64,000 nucleotides of DNA. Source: Cymbomonas tetramitiformis. Its lineage: Eukaryota; Chlorophyta; Pyramimonadophyceae; Pyramimonadales; Pyramimonadaceae. Numbering within the stretch: position 1 is the stretch's first letter; every line of letters starts with the position of its first letter. Positions 21,116 through 30,636 of this stretch are shown piece by piece. Both the position numbers and the translations under genes were made by a program. The DNA lies in NCBI GenBank assembly GCA_001247695.2, contig LGRX02035111.1, positions 1 to 64,000 of the forward strand, read 5' to 3'. The notes under the pieces are model-generated. The model was not told the origin of the DNA, ran no database searches, and was given only the letters and a program-made list of their open reading frames with translations.

Positions 21116-22261
21116 TTATCCGGAATCTCCGGAGCTCACTAGTGAAGAATGGGACCTCCTAAGCCTCGCTGAGCCACCCGAGCCCCTCTGCATCTGCACC
21201 ACCAGCGCACCGCTACCTTGTACCTGAAGCCGATTGATCCTTGCCCCCCGAGCCGCGCGAGCCATATCTCCACCACCAAGCCCACGCACAGGACCACCCC
21301 TCTGCTCCCTGAGCCTCACTGGTCCACCTGAGCCCTTCTGCGACTGCCCTGCCGGCGCATTGCTGCTGTGTCTCTGAAGCCGGCTCACCTCCGCCAATCG
21401 AGCCACCCCTCCACCACTAAGCCCGCATCCCACATCACCCCGCTGCCCCCTACAGCCTGGTCTCAAGAGAGCTTGCCCACCCACGCCACGGCCAGAATGC
21501 CCAAGGGCTGTCCCAAGGGGCTGAGAATGATAAACTGGGTTGCCCTCATCCAAACCTGTGCACCCACCACCAACTTGCGCCTGTAGCCCTCCACCCCCAG
21601 CACCAACTCCACGTGACTGAAGCCCTTGCACTGATTGCCTTGCGAGGTAGCTGCGAACTTGAGCAATGCGCTCCACCCTTGCCCTGCAACTGTCGTGCCC
21701 CAGAGTTGCCTGCGTGTCCCAAGCCCTCCCGGTGGCTGATAGTTCACCATTCGGTCGTCGCCTTCCCGACAGCTGCTCACTGTTAGTTCCGGCACGGCCA
21801 GCAACCTCGCCCGGTGGGCACGGAAGCTGATGAGATGCCGTATGCTGCCGTGCAATCTGTTCCAAGTGGTCATCGCTGCCGGGATAGGCCCTCGGGCTCT
21901 GAGGGGCCTGGCGTGTGTCAATTGCACCCGCGAGCCTCCCCACATCTCCCCCGTCATCCTCATCAGTTCGCCCCATGCCATCAGCCCCCCCCAGAAGGCC
22001 GGCCACCCGCCTGCTCGCCCCCATCAAGGAGGCAACCCCTCCCTCAGCCAAGGCCATCGCTTGTTCCGGCGAGGCCCCACTCTGCTCCTGAGTCCAGACC
22101 CCACCCTCCGGGCCCGGCGACGAAAGGTCATCCCACTCATTCAAGATATCCTCGACACTTGACGCCGCCTGGCTGAGCCCTCCTGTGCCTGCACGCGCCC
22201 CCCCAGATGCCCCATCCTTGATCCCCCACATTGCCCAGATGCTCCGCCTCCCGCCGCACAT
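21116..22261 (-). CDS. C-terminal tail of R2-like ORF, copy 2
   Basis: A 381-residue tail equivalent to 16303-17616 in copy 1, with QAASSVEDILNEWDDLSS, PEGGVWTQEQSGASPEQAMA and a Gly-rich end. It is in a different frame from the preceding 22137-22694 piece. The shared AASSVE stretch is also where copy 3 changes into the PrimPol-like sequence. The tail has no recognised enzymatic motif. Confidence 0.5.
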   Translation of the reverse strand: MCGGRRSIWAMWGIKDGASGGARAGTGGLSQAASSVEDILNEWDDLSSPGPEGGVWTQEQSGASPEQAMALAEGGVASLMGASRRVAGLLGGADGMGRTDEDDGGDVGRLAGAIDTRQAPQSPRAYPGSDDHLEQIARQHTASHQLPCPPGEVAGRAGTNSEQLSGRRRPNGELSATGRAWDTQATLGHDSCRARVERIAQVRSYLARQSVQGLQSRGVGAGGGGLQAQVGGGCTGLDEGNPVYHSQPLGTALGHSGRGVGGQALLRPGCRGQRGDVGCGLSGGGVARLAEVSRLQRHSSNAPAGQSQKGSGGPVRLREQRGGPVRGLGGGDMARAARGARINRLQVQGSGALVVQMQRGSGGSARLRRSHSSLVSSGDSG

Positions 22262-22533
22262 CCTCCATGCTCTCCAAAAGCCTCGATGCCATCGCGCCTG
22301 CCTCGCCTACCCCACCGGAGGCCTGCCCAGACTGCTCACGCTGCGCTCCCTCAGATTCATGCGTCCCACCACCAGATCCATCCTGCGTGGCATAGTCTGT
22401 CTCCTCGAACGCGTCCTCCCATGCTCTGTCCATCAGCGCCAACCTCTCCGCCCCTTCCCGTCGATCCGCCTCCCCCCGATCCAGGTCCGGGCCCATGCCT
22501 CCTCTCACACGCCCTCCGCCAGCCCAACGCCAC

Positions 22534-23793
22534 CTACTTCCGGCCGGACACCGCCCCACAGCCCGCCTGATGATCAGCCCTGCGACCCCCCGTGCAAGCG
22601 CGAAAGAAAGCAGCCGGACCCACTTCTCCTTCCAGCCCACCGCCCCGCCACGTGCCGCTTCCTCGTCCTCGTCCTCGTTCGTCCCCATTGCCATCCACCT
22701 GCTCTCCCCTTCCTACATTCGCCTCCATGCACCGCCGCTCCCTGAAGCGCCGCTGCGTCTTCCGAAGGAATCCATACGCCGCAGGCCCCAGCCCACCGTA
22801 CACCTCCACCCCAAAGGGTATGAAGTGATGTGGGCGGACATCCCCGTACGTCGCCACCTTGCTCTCCTCTACCTTCTTCGCCGCCGCCCCGGGGGCCATC
22901 ATGGCCGCTCCCAGGTGCGCGTCTGACATTGGCCGCGCCGTGGCCACATCAAACAGCACATGCTGGCCCGGTCCCTCCGCATCCAGCACTGTCACATCCG
23001 GGTAATGTCTCCGTGAGTAGGTCAGTTGGCCCGCGAAGGCATCGTACAACGCAGACGCCAACGGATAAGCAGACTTGGCCACCTCGAATAGCACCCTCTG
23101 CAGTTTGTGGTGAATGAAAGGGTACCAGTTTCCTTCCCCGGCCCCCGCTCCCCCCCGGCATGCCAGTAAGTGTGTCCCAGTGGGATCCCGTTCTCCCCCA
23201 CAGTCGGGGAACTCCTCCACCTGGCCAAGGAGGGGCTGCTCCGCATGAAGAATGTGCCACAGGGCCACTCGGTATTCTGCCGAACTGAGCTCCAAGGCTG
23301 GGCAGCATGGAACACCCCTCAAGAAAGCCGGCCCAATGCTGTTGTAGGTCACCAAGAAAAGCCAGGGGAGCCGAGACGGCCCCACGTGCCCAGCCAGCCA
23401 AAGCCAATCCGCAGCGTGGAGGGCAGCAGCATAGACCCGTTGGGCACGCTTTTGAGACCTGCTGTAATTACTCAACTTCTTGACGTCGTCCGCCTTTGGC
23501 GCTTGCGGTGCCAAATGCTCATTTGCTCCCCTTGCCTCCTCAATCACCTCCACCGCCTCCGACACCTTCTGCATGGCCGCTTGCAACGAATTGACGTACG
23601 GCGAGTCGCTCTCAGCCCCGAGGTCCTCGGTCCCTGCCGTTACTGTCGGAAAGAGCTCCCGCATATCCTCCCAGACTTGCGCAAACCCACCAAGCCAGGC
23701 CGCACTGCTCACCCTCGCCGCCTTAGTCAGACCCATCCCATGCGGGAGGGTGGCAAACTCACAGGAATGCCACGCCAATCCACCGCCAGGCAA
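22534..23793 (-). CDS. R2-like ORF, copy 2: restriction-like endonuclease region
   Basis: A partial polyprotein fragment. The open frame continues into unrelated sequence up to 23832, but only the part below 23793 belongs to the element. It carries the knuckle remnant EFPDCGGERDPTGTHLLAC and the endonuclease-type core RHYPDVTVLDAEGPG then HVLFDVATARP. This is the PD-(x15)-D arrangement of the restriction-like endonuclease that nicks the target in R2-type elements. The end is FIPFGVEVYGGLGPAAYGFL. The first Cys of the usual CCHC knuckle is replaced by Phe, as in copy 3. Confidence 0.72.
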   Translation of the reverse strand: MPGGGLAWHSCEFATLPHGMGLTKAARVSSAAWLGGFAQVWEDMRELFPTVTAGTEDLGAESDSPYVNSLQAAMQKVSEAVEVIEEARGANEHLAPQAPKADDVKKLSNYSRSQKRAQRVYAAALHAADWLWLAGHVGPSRLPWLFLVTYNSIGPAFLRGVPCCPALELSSAEYRVALWHILHAEQPLLGQVEEFPDCGGERDPTGTHLLACRGGAGAGEGNWYPFIHHKLQRVLFEVAKSAYPLASALYDAFAGQLTYSRRHYPDVTVLDAEGPGQHVLFDVATARPMSDAHLGAAMMAPGAAAKKVEESKVATYGDVRPHHFIPFGVEVYGGLGPAAYGFLRKTQRRFRERRCMEANVGRGEQVDGNGDERGRGRGSGTWRGGGLEGEVGPAAFFRACTGGRRADHQAGCGAVSGRK

Positions 23794-25210
23794 TGTCAAT
23801 GTTAATGTCAGCTTTTGACGAAACGTTTGCATTGGAATCTCTTAAGCTCCACGCCCACGGGCCGCCCCGCCCGAATTTCGGGCCAAGACGAAGTTCCCTT
23901 GGTGGTGGGTATGGACGGGTGCCACCCCGCCCTAGAAGCTATGGCCGGTTGAACGGTGCAAGTGGTGTTGCCCCCAAGCATCAACCTCTGGGCCAGCGCC
24001 ATGAGGGTTGCCCCTTTAGTGGTCGCAAGACACAGGGACAGTATTCCCACTGCCCTCCTAGCCAGGAGAGACAGACCGCACACGAACTGTGGGGGGCCGG
24101 GTGGTGTACCCATGGCCGGAGCCTGAACCCAGTAGCAGACAGTCCTTCGAACAGCCATGACGTTCCCCCGCGGAAGGCGCCCCACAAACTCGCATTCCCC
24201 CCGAGAATGTCGGAACCGAGAACACGAGTGTGCAGGCGAAATTCGAGGCACCCGCCACTTGGCAACGTCATAGCAGTCTGCGCCCCCCCAAAAAGGCAGG
24301 ATAAAAGAGTTGGCCTACATGAGTGGATGACCTCCCCAGATGATTGAGCCTCGAACATGAGTGGATGACCTCCCGAGATGATACATGAGTGGATGACCTG
24401 CCCAGATGATTGAGCCTCGATGAGCGCGTTGCCTCGCACAGTGGCGCCCCCTCCCTCTTAGTTGAACGGTGCGAGTGGTGTTACCCCCAAGCATCAACCA
24501 AGGAGCTCGGAGGAGCCTTGCCATGCACCCGCCCCTTGCCCAGAGACCCTTGCACGCGTCACCCAAGAACACCTGCAGCGCATTGCAATCTCGGGTCCCA
24601 CCCATGAACACCTGCGGCGCATTGCAATCTCGTGTCTCCCCAGCCAGGTTGCGCCCCTTCCCACGCCCTGCGGCCCCCCTCCTTATGGAACGCATAGCGC
24701 CCTGAGGGCCAGAAAGTGTGTGCCGCCAGTCAGAAACCAAAAACCTGCATCCCCAAGGAAAGGGCAAACCTCCCCAACCACCCCCCAGAGGCGCACCACC
24801 CTTTGTCCCCTTACTCCCCCAACATGCACTGCAGGGGGCATGCACTGCAGGGCAAGGTGTCAGCACAGGTCACCCTCGAGTTGCTGCAGCAACATTGTCT
24901 TAGAGCGGATATAATTAATGTTCTCTAATCGGTCAGGAGGCGAGACGTGGCCATCGGAATGCTTTATGAGTTGCCTGCCACCCCAGAAGATGGTCCGTCC
25001 TGCGCTACATGCAAAGCCCTGCATTCACTGCCCGCACGGAGCAGTACAGCAGGTTGCGGGTGCGGGGCGGGACTCTCCACCAATACGGGAACTATCAGTG
25101 TGTTTCAACGACAGATTTCTTTCTTAAGGAGAGCCCGCCAAAACCTGCCGCCCCTCTCCCTGTGCACTGACACCACACGGGGTGCCCGGAAAGCCGGGGG
25201 AAGAGGCTGA
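23794..25210. other. Composite non-element segment between copies 2 and 3
   Basis: Holds no supported gene. It includes a near-duplicate pair around TTGAACGGTGC(A/G)AGTGGTGTT (about 23949 and 24461), three copies of a roughly 35-bp unit with CATGAGTGGATGACCTCCC (24319-24420), and a 40-bp duplication containing GCGCATTGCAATCTCG (about 24575 and 24615). The open frames in it are repeat-driven. Both element borders at its ends look like rearrangement junctions. Confidence 0.6.
24319..24420. repeat. Short tandem repeat, 3 units of about 35 bp
   Basis: Three successive copies of CATGAGTGGATGACCT then (C/G)CCC(A/G)AGATGAT. The first and third are followed by TGAGCCTCGA. Confidence 0.85.
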
Positions 25211-27580
25211 CTATTGCGGATCCAATGGAGGCGGTGGTGCCGTTGTCGTCGCAGTTGCGCTCGCATGCTCCGTCCCCTGCTTGCCTCGCTTTCTACTCTT
25301 CTTCTCCGTCGTGCTCAGCCTCCGTCGTTTCTGGGGCTTGCCCCCACGCGGCGGGCAGGAAGCCATATCCATCCCGTCCATGCCCCCGCCGGCCGGCCGC
25401 AGCTCGTCCGCTCTCGCGCCCGCCACATGCCATCCCATCATGTCCAGCTCGTCCACGTCTCCGCCCGCTGGCCGCTGCTCGTCCACACTCACGCCCGCCG
25501 TGCGCTCCCCCATCATGTCCAGCTCATTCACGCCTCCGCCCGCCGGCCGAAACTCATTCGCTCTCGCGCCCGCCGCAAGCTGTCCCATCGTGTCCAGCTC
25601 GTCCTCGCCTCCGCCCGCCGGCCGCCACTCTCCCGTTCTCGCGCCCGCCGCATGCTGCTCCGCCGTGTCCAGCTCGTCCCCGCCTCCGCCCGCCGGCCGC
25701 TGCTCATCCACGCTGGGGCCATTCGCCTGCCCCTTCGTCACGTTCAGCTCGTCCACGTCCCTGCCCACCGCACGGCGCTCACCTGTGTCACCGCTCAACA
25801 TCCGCTGCACGTCCACGCCCCGCTCGTCCTCGCCCGCACCCAGCACATCCCCACTGGGAGGGGTCCGCCGTCTCTTTCCCGTCGTCCGCTGCTGCTCTGG
25901 GCCCGTCGCACCCGCACGCCCGGCGGCCGGTTGTCCAGGCGGAGGGCTGTCGTCAGCTGCAGACATCGTCATGGCCTGCCCGACCGTGCCTCTGCTCGCT
26001 GCATGCCGCCCACCATGGTTCCCCGTCTCGGCCACGTCCAGCACGCTCCCGTCCGCATCGATCTGCCGCCTCTCGCCCGCTCTGTCCTGCTGCGCCACCG
26101 CCGGCGCGCCCGCAAGCTCTGCGCCCTTATCGACCGCCGGTGGCGGCTGAATCCTCCGACGACCCGAGCAGGTCCCCGCAAGGCAGTGGTACCACAGCTC
26201 GCCCGTTGCGCTGACGCGCACACAGAAGTTGTTGCTGCGGTGCATCTCCCCTTCCCAGGAGGCACACGCTCGCCCATCAGGCCCGTTTACAAAGTACACC
26301 GAGGCTCCGCCCTCCGCCAACGCCTTGGGGGCACCCCTCACGCGCGCTCCTTCATGGCCTCGCAGTCTCAACACCGCCTCCCTCGCTAATCCTTCAGCCG
26401 CCTCAGCCTCCCCCGGCGTCAATGTAGGCAGCGCATCCTCCGCCGCATTCCTCGCACACGCCACTCCTGGTGCCCGCTCCACGAGAGGCGCGCCGCCCGT
26501 CGCTTCACCGGCTGGGCGCAGCGTCTCAGCGTCCGCTGGGACGTTCGTCACAAAGAAGTCCTCCAGATTTGCTGCAGCACCCCAGCCTTCGACCGGCAGA
26601 AGCCAGTTCCCTTTACCAGTCTTGCAGCTGAGCACCGTCCTAAGGCACTGAGTCTTGCCGTACGGCGCCTCATCGACCCACCGAAGGAGGTCTGCAATTC
26701 CAGTCGCCGTCGCCGTCGGCTCCGCCGCCTCCTTCTGTCTCACTAGCCTGCGCCGGAACTCCCCGCGCTCGACGGGTCCCCCCAGCCGCTTGCGCAGCAG
26801 CACATGGAACGAGGACTTCTCCGCGGTGCACGCCCCCAAGACCAGGAAGGCATCGGCGGGAGTGACCTGCTGGCCTACGTACTCACGCGCGAGGAGTGCT
26901 TTGATGCCGGCGATGGAAAGGGCAAGGGTTTCCCGGTGGTGCGCGTCGAGCGTCTCCGATGGGACCGGCTCCGGGGGTTCCACCTTCCGGTCGATGTCCC
27001 AGTAGGCGCAAGAGTCGCCCGAGATGACCTCGACACTTGACGCCGCCTGCCTGGGCCCGCGTATGCCTGCACGCGCCCCTACAGATCGCGCCTCGGCGGT
27101 GCCCCCTACTTGACCCCCCACAGTGCCCAGATGCTCCGCTTCCCGCCGCACATCCTCCATGCTCTCTAAATGCCTCGATGCCATTGCGCCAGCCTCGCCA
27201 GCCCCACCAGATGCCTGCCCAGACTGCTCACGCTGTCTTCCCTCAGATTCCTGCGTCCCACCGCCAACTCCATCCTGCGTGGTATAGTCTGTCTCCTCGA
27301 GCACGCCCTCCCATACTCTGTCCATCAGCGCCAACCTCTCCGCCCCTTCCCGTCGGTCCGTCTCCCCCCGATCCAGGTCCGGGCCCATGCCTCCTTTCAC
27401 ACGCCCTCCGCCAGCCCAGTGCCACCCACTTCCAGCCGGACACCGCCCCACAGCCCGCCAGATGATCAGCCCTGCGAGCCCTCGTGCAAGCGCGAAAGAA
27501 AGCAGCCGGACCCACTTCTCCTTCCAGCCCACTGCCCCGCCACGTGCCGTCTCTTCGTCCTCGTCCCCATTGCCGTCCAC
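25211..27580 (-). CDS. Chimeric ORF: R2-like tail fused in frame to a PrimPol-type primase-polymerase core
   Basis: A 789-residue uninterrupted frame. Residues 1-185 match the R2-like tail (GAERLALMDRVWE; MASRHLESMEDVRREAEHL; QAASSVE). At about 27025 the sequence changes to an archaeo-eukaryotic primase. Motif I is YWDIDR (Asp195, Asp197). Motif II is KSSFHVLL (Ser257, His259). Motif III is LLRWVDEAPYGKTQCLRTVL (Asp303) with the trailing K..K typical of PrimPol. A zinc module follows with Cys439, His447, Cys466 and Cys471, spaced almost as in human PrimPol. The tail (about 530-740) holds 25-26-residue repeats around RPAGGGVDELDMM. A basic KKSRKRGK, probably a nuclear signal, comes near the end. 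Motif I lies about 10 residues after the junction, whereas PrimPol proteins normally have about 100 residues before it. The N-terminus has therefore been lost or replaced. The core is intact, and its function is inferred only from motifs. Confidence 0.8.
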   Translation of the reverse strand: MDGNGDEDEETARGGAVGWKEKWVRLLSFALARGLAGLIIWRAVGRCPAGSGWHWAGGGRVKGGMGPDLDRGETDRREGAERLALMDRVWEGVLEETDYTTQDGVGGGTQESEGRQREQSGQASGGAGEAGAMASRHLESMEDVRREAEHLGTVGGQVGGTAEARSVGARAGIRGPRQAASSVEVISGDSCAYWDIDRKVEPPEPVPSETLDAHHRETLALSIAGIKALLAREYVGQQVTPADAFLVLGACTAEKSSFHVLLRKRLGGPVERGEFRRRLVRQKEAAEPTATATGIADLLRWVDEAPYGKTQCLRTVLSCKTGKGNWLLPVEGWGAAANLEDFFVTNVPADAETLRPAGEATGGAPLVERAPGVACARNAAEDALPTLTPGEAEAAEGLAREAVLRLRGHEGARVRGAPKALAEGGASVYFVNGPDGRACASWEGEMHRSNNFCVRVSATGELWYHCLAGTCSGRRRIQPPPAVDKGAELAGAPAVAQQDRAGERRQIDADGSVLDVAETGNHGGRHAASRGTVGQAMTMSAADDSPPPGQPAAGRAGATGPEQQRTTGKRRRTPPSGDVLGAGEDERGVDVQRMLSGDTGERRAVGRDVDELNVTKGQANGPSVDEQRPAGGGGDELDTAEQHAAGARTGEWRPAGGGEDELDTMGQLAAGARANEFRPAGGGVNELDMMGERTAGVSVDEQRPAGGDVDELDMMGWHVAGARADELRPAGGGMDGMDMASCPPRGGKPQKRRRLSTTEKKSRKRGKQGTEHASATATTTAPPPPLDPQ

Positions 27581-28754
27581 CTGCTCTCCGCATCCTACAT
27601 TCTCCTCGGCTGCACGATGCTATGCCGCTCCCTGAAGCGCCGCGGCGTCTTCCGGAGGAATCCATACGCCGCAAGCCATAGCCACCGTACACCTCCATCC
27701 CAAAGGGTATGAAGTGATGTGGGCGGACATCCCCGTACGTGGCCACCTTGCTCTCCTCTGCCTTCTTCCCCGCCGCCCCGGGGGCCATCATGGCCGCTCC
27801 CAGGTGCGCGTCTGACATTGGCCGCGCCGTGGCCACATCAAACAGCACATGCTGGCCCGGTCCCTCCGCATCCAGCACTGTCACATCCGGGTAATGTCTC
27901 CGTGAGTAGGTCAGTTGGCCCGCGAAGGCATCGTACAACGCAGACGCCAACGGATAAGCAGACTTGGCCACCTCGAATAGCACCCTCTGCAGTTTGTGGT
28001 GAATGAAAGGGTACCAGTTTCCTTCCCCGGCCCCCGCTCCCCCCCGGCATGCCAGTAAGTGTGTCCCAGTGGGATCCCGTTCTCCCCCACAGTCGGGGAA
28101 CTCCTCCACCTGGCCAAGGAGGGGCTGCTCCGCATGAAGAATGTGCCACAGGGCCACTCGGTATTCTGCCGAACTGAGCTCCAAGGCTGGGCAGCATGGA
28201 ACACCCCTCAAGAAAGCCGGCCCAATGCTGTTGTAGGTCACCAAGAAAAGCCAGGGGAGCCGAGACGGCCCCACGTGCCCAGCCAGCCAAAGCCAATCCG
28301 CAGCGTGGAGGGCAGCAGCATAGACCCGCTGGGCACGCTTTTGAGACCTGCTGTAATTACTCAACTTCTTGACGTCGTCCGCCTTTGGCGCTTGCGGTGC
28401 CAAATGCTCATTTGCTCCCCTTGCCTCCTCAATCACCTCCACCGCCTCCGACACCTTCTGCATGGCCGCTTGCAACGAATTGACGTACGGCGAGTCGCTC
28501 TCAGCCCCGAGGTCCTCAGTCCCCGCCGTTACTGTCGGAAAGAGCTCCCGCATATCCTCCCAGACTTGCGCAAACCCACCAAGCCAGGCCGCACTGCTCA
28601 CCCTCGCCGCCTTAGTCAGACCCATCCCATGCGGGAGGGTGGCAAACTCACAGGAATGCCACGCCAATCCACCGCCAGGCAGCAAGTTCCGCAACGCCCC
28701 CTGCATCCTCCTGTCATGCTCCTCAGCCGCCTCCCGCATCATCTCCGGCGGCAC
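27243..28754 (-). CDS. R2-like ORF, copy 3: linker and restriction-like endonuclease
   Basis: A 503-residue frame. The thumb/linker region leads to KLSNYSRSQKRAQRVY (near 130-145) and LWLAGHVGPSRLPWLFLVT. The zinc-knuckle remnant lies near 218-236 (Cys222, His232, Cys236). The endonuclease core HYPDVTVLD has Pro289-Asp290 with Asp306 in VLFDVA, and HHFIPFGMEVYGG follows near 346-358. After that a frameshift produces an Arg-rich out-of-frame end, and the true continuation is the start of the 25211-27580 frame (DGNGDED). Domain order and motifs fit R2-type restriction-like endonucleases. Confidence 0.78.
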   Translation of the reverse strand: MPPEMMREAAEEHDRRMQGALRNLLPGGGLAWHSCEFATLPHGMGLTKAARVSSAAWLGGFAQVWEDMRELFPTVTAGTEDLGAESDSPYVNSLQAAMQKVSEAVEVIEEARGANEHLAPQAPKADDVKKLSNYSRSQKRAQRVYAAALHAADWLWLAGHVGPSRLPWLFLVTYNSIGPAFLRGVPCCPALELSSAEYRVALWHILHAEQPLLGQVEEFPDCGGERDPTGTHLLACRGGAGAGEGNWYPFIHHKLQRVLFEVAKSAYPLASALYDAFAGQLTYSRRHYPDVTVLDAEGPGQHVLFDVATARPMSDAHLGAAMMAPGAAGKKAEESKVATYGDVRPHHFIPFGMEVYGGYGLRRMDSSGRRRGASGSGIASCSRGECRMRRAGGRQWGRGRRDGTWRGSGLEGEVGPAAFFRACTRARRADHLAGCGAVSGWKWVALGWRRACERRHGPGPGSGGDGPTGRGGEVGADGQSMGGRARGDRLYHAGWSWRWDAGI

Positions 28755-28763
28755 ACCTCGCAG

Positions 28764-29219
28764 TTAGAAACCCAGCCTCGGGTGGGCGCAGAATCGAAGC
28801 AGGAGCCCCTGGGCCTGCGCATGCCCAAGCTTGTTCAAGAGGGGCAGGATGCCACATAACTCCTCCACCTTCTTCAACATCTCCACACTGACCGCCTCTG
28901 CCTTCCCCACCGGCACCCCCAAGACATCGATGAAGTCCAGCTCCCCCCGTGCACCCGGCATCCCGGCCTCGAAGCAACTGGCGTCCCCCTCAGGCGAGAA
29001 AGCCGCTGACTTCACCGGCTGAATATCCAGGCCAATCGCCACTGCCTCCTCCATATAAGTCTCATACGCGAGCGCCACGATAATCCAAGGGCCCAGAAAG
29101 AAGGCGTCATCCAAGTAGGCAGAGATGACCACACAAGGGTGCCTCTCACGAACCCGCTCCAGCACCACGTGTAACGGGGCAGCCAGGTAAAGCAGCCTTA
29201 GGTGATCCCCCTGCTGCAT
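28764..29219 (-). CDS. R2-like ORF, copy 3: RT motif C
   Basis: A 151-residue piece with LYLAAPLHVVLERV (end of motif B), the catalytic VISAYLDDAFFLG (motif C) and the downstream ELDFIDVLGVPVGKAEAVS. It ends near FCAHPRLGF at a stop that separates it from 27243-28754. The upstream motif A lies in another frame. Confidence 0.72.
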   Translation of the reverse strand: MQQGDHLRLLYLAAPLHVVLERVRERHPCVVISAYLDDAFFLGPWIIVALAYETYMEEAVAIGLDIQPVKSAAFSPEGDASCFEAGMPGARGELDFIDVLGVPVGKAEAVSVEMLKKVEELCGILPLLNKLGHAQAQGLLLRFCAHPRLGF

Positions 29220-29637
29220 CCCTGCGTCCCCTCCTTCGACTTGACATATCGCACCACCGAGCCATCAACGCCCCCCAACCGAAACCCTAGGTTCGCATCC
29301 ACCCCATAACAAAGGTCTATCCATGCCCACATTTCCGGGAAGTCCCGCTCGATGGCCTCGAACATTGCCTTACGGTGCACCTCATTGAAGGCGTTCCTGG
29401 CATCTGCCTTGACACGGACCCATTCCGGTGCCGGTCCAGGGCCGCCTGAACAGTGTGGACCCCCAGGTCCGGCCCCCCTTTTACCGCAACCCGGGCCGTC
29501 CGCAGTCCACCATGCTCGTCATCCTGTCGCCACCCACAAAATCGAGCCGTGAAGGCCTTCGCACGCTGCTTGCATATAGACCTTCGCCACGAGCTTCCGG
29601 AGAACTTCGCCACATGTAATGGGCCGGACGATGACAC
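29198..29637 (-). CDS. R2-like ORF, copy 3: broken RT motif A region
   Basis: Two overlapping frames (29317-29637 and 29198-29380) together cover the segment equivalent to residues 265-400 of the copy 1 RT. They include KEGTQG near motif B and VDGSVVRYVKSKEG. The motif A stretch is split by an indel near 29430. The piece is recognisable only by comparison with 18680-19951. Confidence 0.6.
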
Positions 29638-29649
29638 CGAGGTCGTCCT

Positions 29650-30618
29650 TCAGAGTGCCACTAACCTAGCGCACGCCAACCACTCCCGAACCCCCGCCGG
29701 GCCCCGACCTGCCGCCAGATGGTTGCACACCTCCAGTAGTGCATCGCGCCCACCAGAGACATGGAACGCCCACATATGCTCCCAGCGCCACTGAGAGCTG
29801 CCCGGTCCCGAGGCCCGCGGTAAGTTACGCATGACATCACCGAACGTCTTCTCATCCAGCTCAAGCGCCTGCTCCCGAAGCTCCCGCCGGCGATCCTCCC
29901 CCACATCTTGCCTCTTGCCTGTCCCTGCCGGGTGCAATCGCTCCAGCTTCAGCAGCGTCTCCTTCGCTGCCGGTGCCAGCTTGGCCAACTCCACCCTTTT
30001 TGCTGCCTTTCCCAGCTGCCCCGCCTTTACCAACCGCACAGCATCTCGGAGCACCCGTTCCTCGGCCACAGCTCGTCGATCCCCCGGCACCTCCGCATGC
30101 AGCCCCTCCCAATCGCCACGCAGGAAGCGGGCGCAACGCTCCTTCATGACCTGGCCCACACCCTGCTTCATCCCCTGCTGGACAGGCTGAAGAACCAGGG
30201 GCGGGAGCAAAAAGAACGGCTTGTAGGCCTCGACGTCCTCTGTGTCCACCCGCATCCTCCGAAGCGCGACCATCGCACACTCGGGGAACAGTCCCCACAA
30301 GTTCTTCGGCACCATCAGGGAAGGGAAGTCGCTGAAAGCGCACTTATCGACACTCAATCCTCGTAGCCATATCCACCCCGCCTCTCCAAGCCCATCCGGG
30401 TCCCCCACCAAGCCCGCGCCTCCGTGCCGCCTCTGCGCCTGCCCCGCCGCCCGTGGATTGCCCCGGCCCCCACTGCCGCCTCCCACCCGAGCCGGCGCAC
30501 AACGCTGAGCAAAGCCAGCCAGACAGCCCCTACCCCCTTGATGCCGCCGCAATCCAGTTTCCGAAAGGATGTGTCCACAGCTCGGCTCAGGGCACCGCGT
30601 GAGCCTCGCCGCTGACAA
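29650..30618 (-). CDS. R2-like ORF, copy 3: second zinc finger and N-terminal RT extension
   Basis: A 322-residue frame starting MSAARLTRCPEPSCGHIL. The C2HC-type finger (Cys9, Cys14, His25, Cys32 region) is followed by a Gly-rich linker. The block after it is collinear with copy 1: LRGLSVDKCAFSDFPSLMVP, MVALRRMRVDTEDVEAYKP and GPGSSQWRWEHMWAF. It stops just before the RT fingers motif. Confidence 0.7.
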   Translation of the reverse strand: MSAARLTRCPEPSCGHILSETGLRRHQGGRGCLAGFAQRCAPARVGGGSGGRGNPRAAGQAQRRHGGAGLVGDPDGLGEAGWIWLRGLSVDKCAFSDFPSLMVPKNLWGLFPECAMVALRRMRVDTEDVEAYKPFFLLPPLVLQPVQQGMKQGVGQVMKERCARFLRGDWEGLHAEVPGDRRAVAEERVLRDAVRLVKAGQLGKAAKRVELAKLAPAAKETLLKLERLHPAGTGKRQDVGEDRRRELREQALELDEKTFGDVMRNLPRASGPGSSQWRWEHMWAFHVSGGRDALLEVCNHLAAGRGPAGVREWLACARLVAL

Positions 30619-30636
30619 CAGAAACCCCGCGATGCG

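Larger units (their letters stand above)
21004..23793 (-). mobile_element. R2-like non-LTR retrotransposon, copy 2 (5'-truncated)
   Basis: Its 3' end abuts a short TG run (about 21004-21011) that separates it from the 5' end of copy 1, so the two lie head to tail. It is cut on its 5' side at about 23793, where CCACCGCCAGGC passes into AATGTCAATGTTAATGTCAG instead of the AGCAAGTTCC of copy 3. Only the region from the end of the thumb through the endonuclease and tail remains. Positions about 22800-23790 are nearly identical to 27715-28680 in copy 3. Confidence 0.8.

Noticed and set aside
25182..26389. Plus-strand Pro/Ser/Arg-rich ORFs of 300-390 aa
   Set aside because: Antisense shadows of the PrimPol chimera's repetitive tail. 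The minus frame has recognisable catalytic motifs and the plus frames have none.
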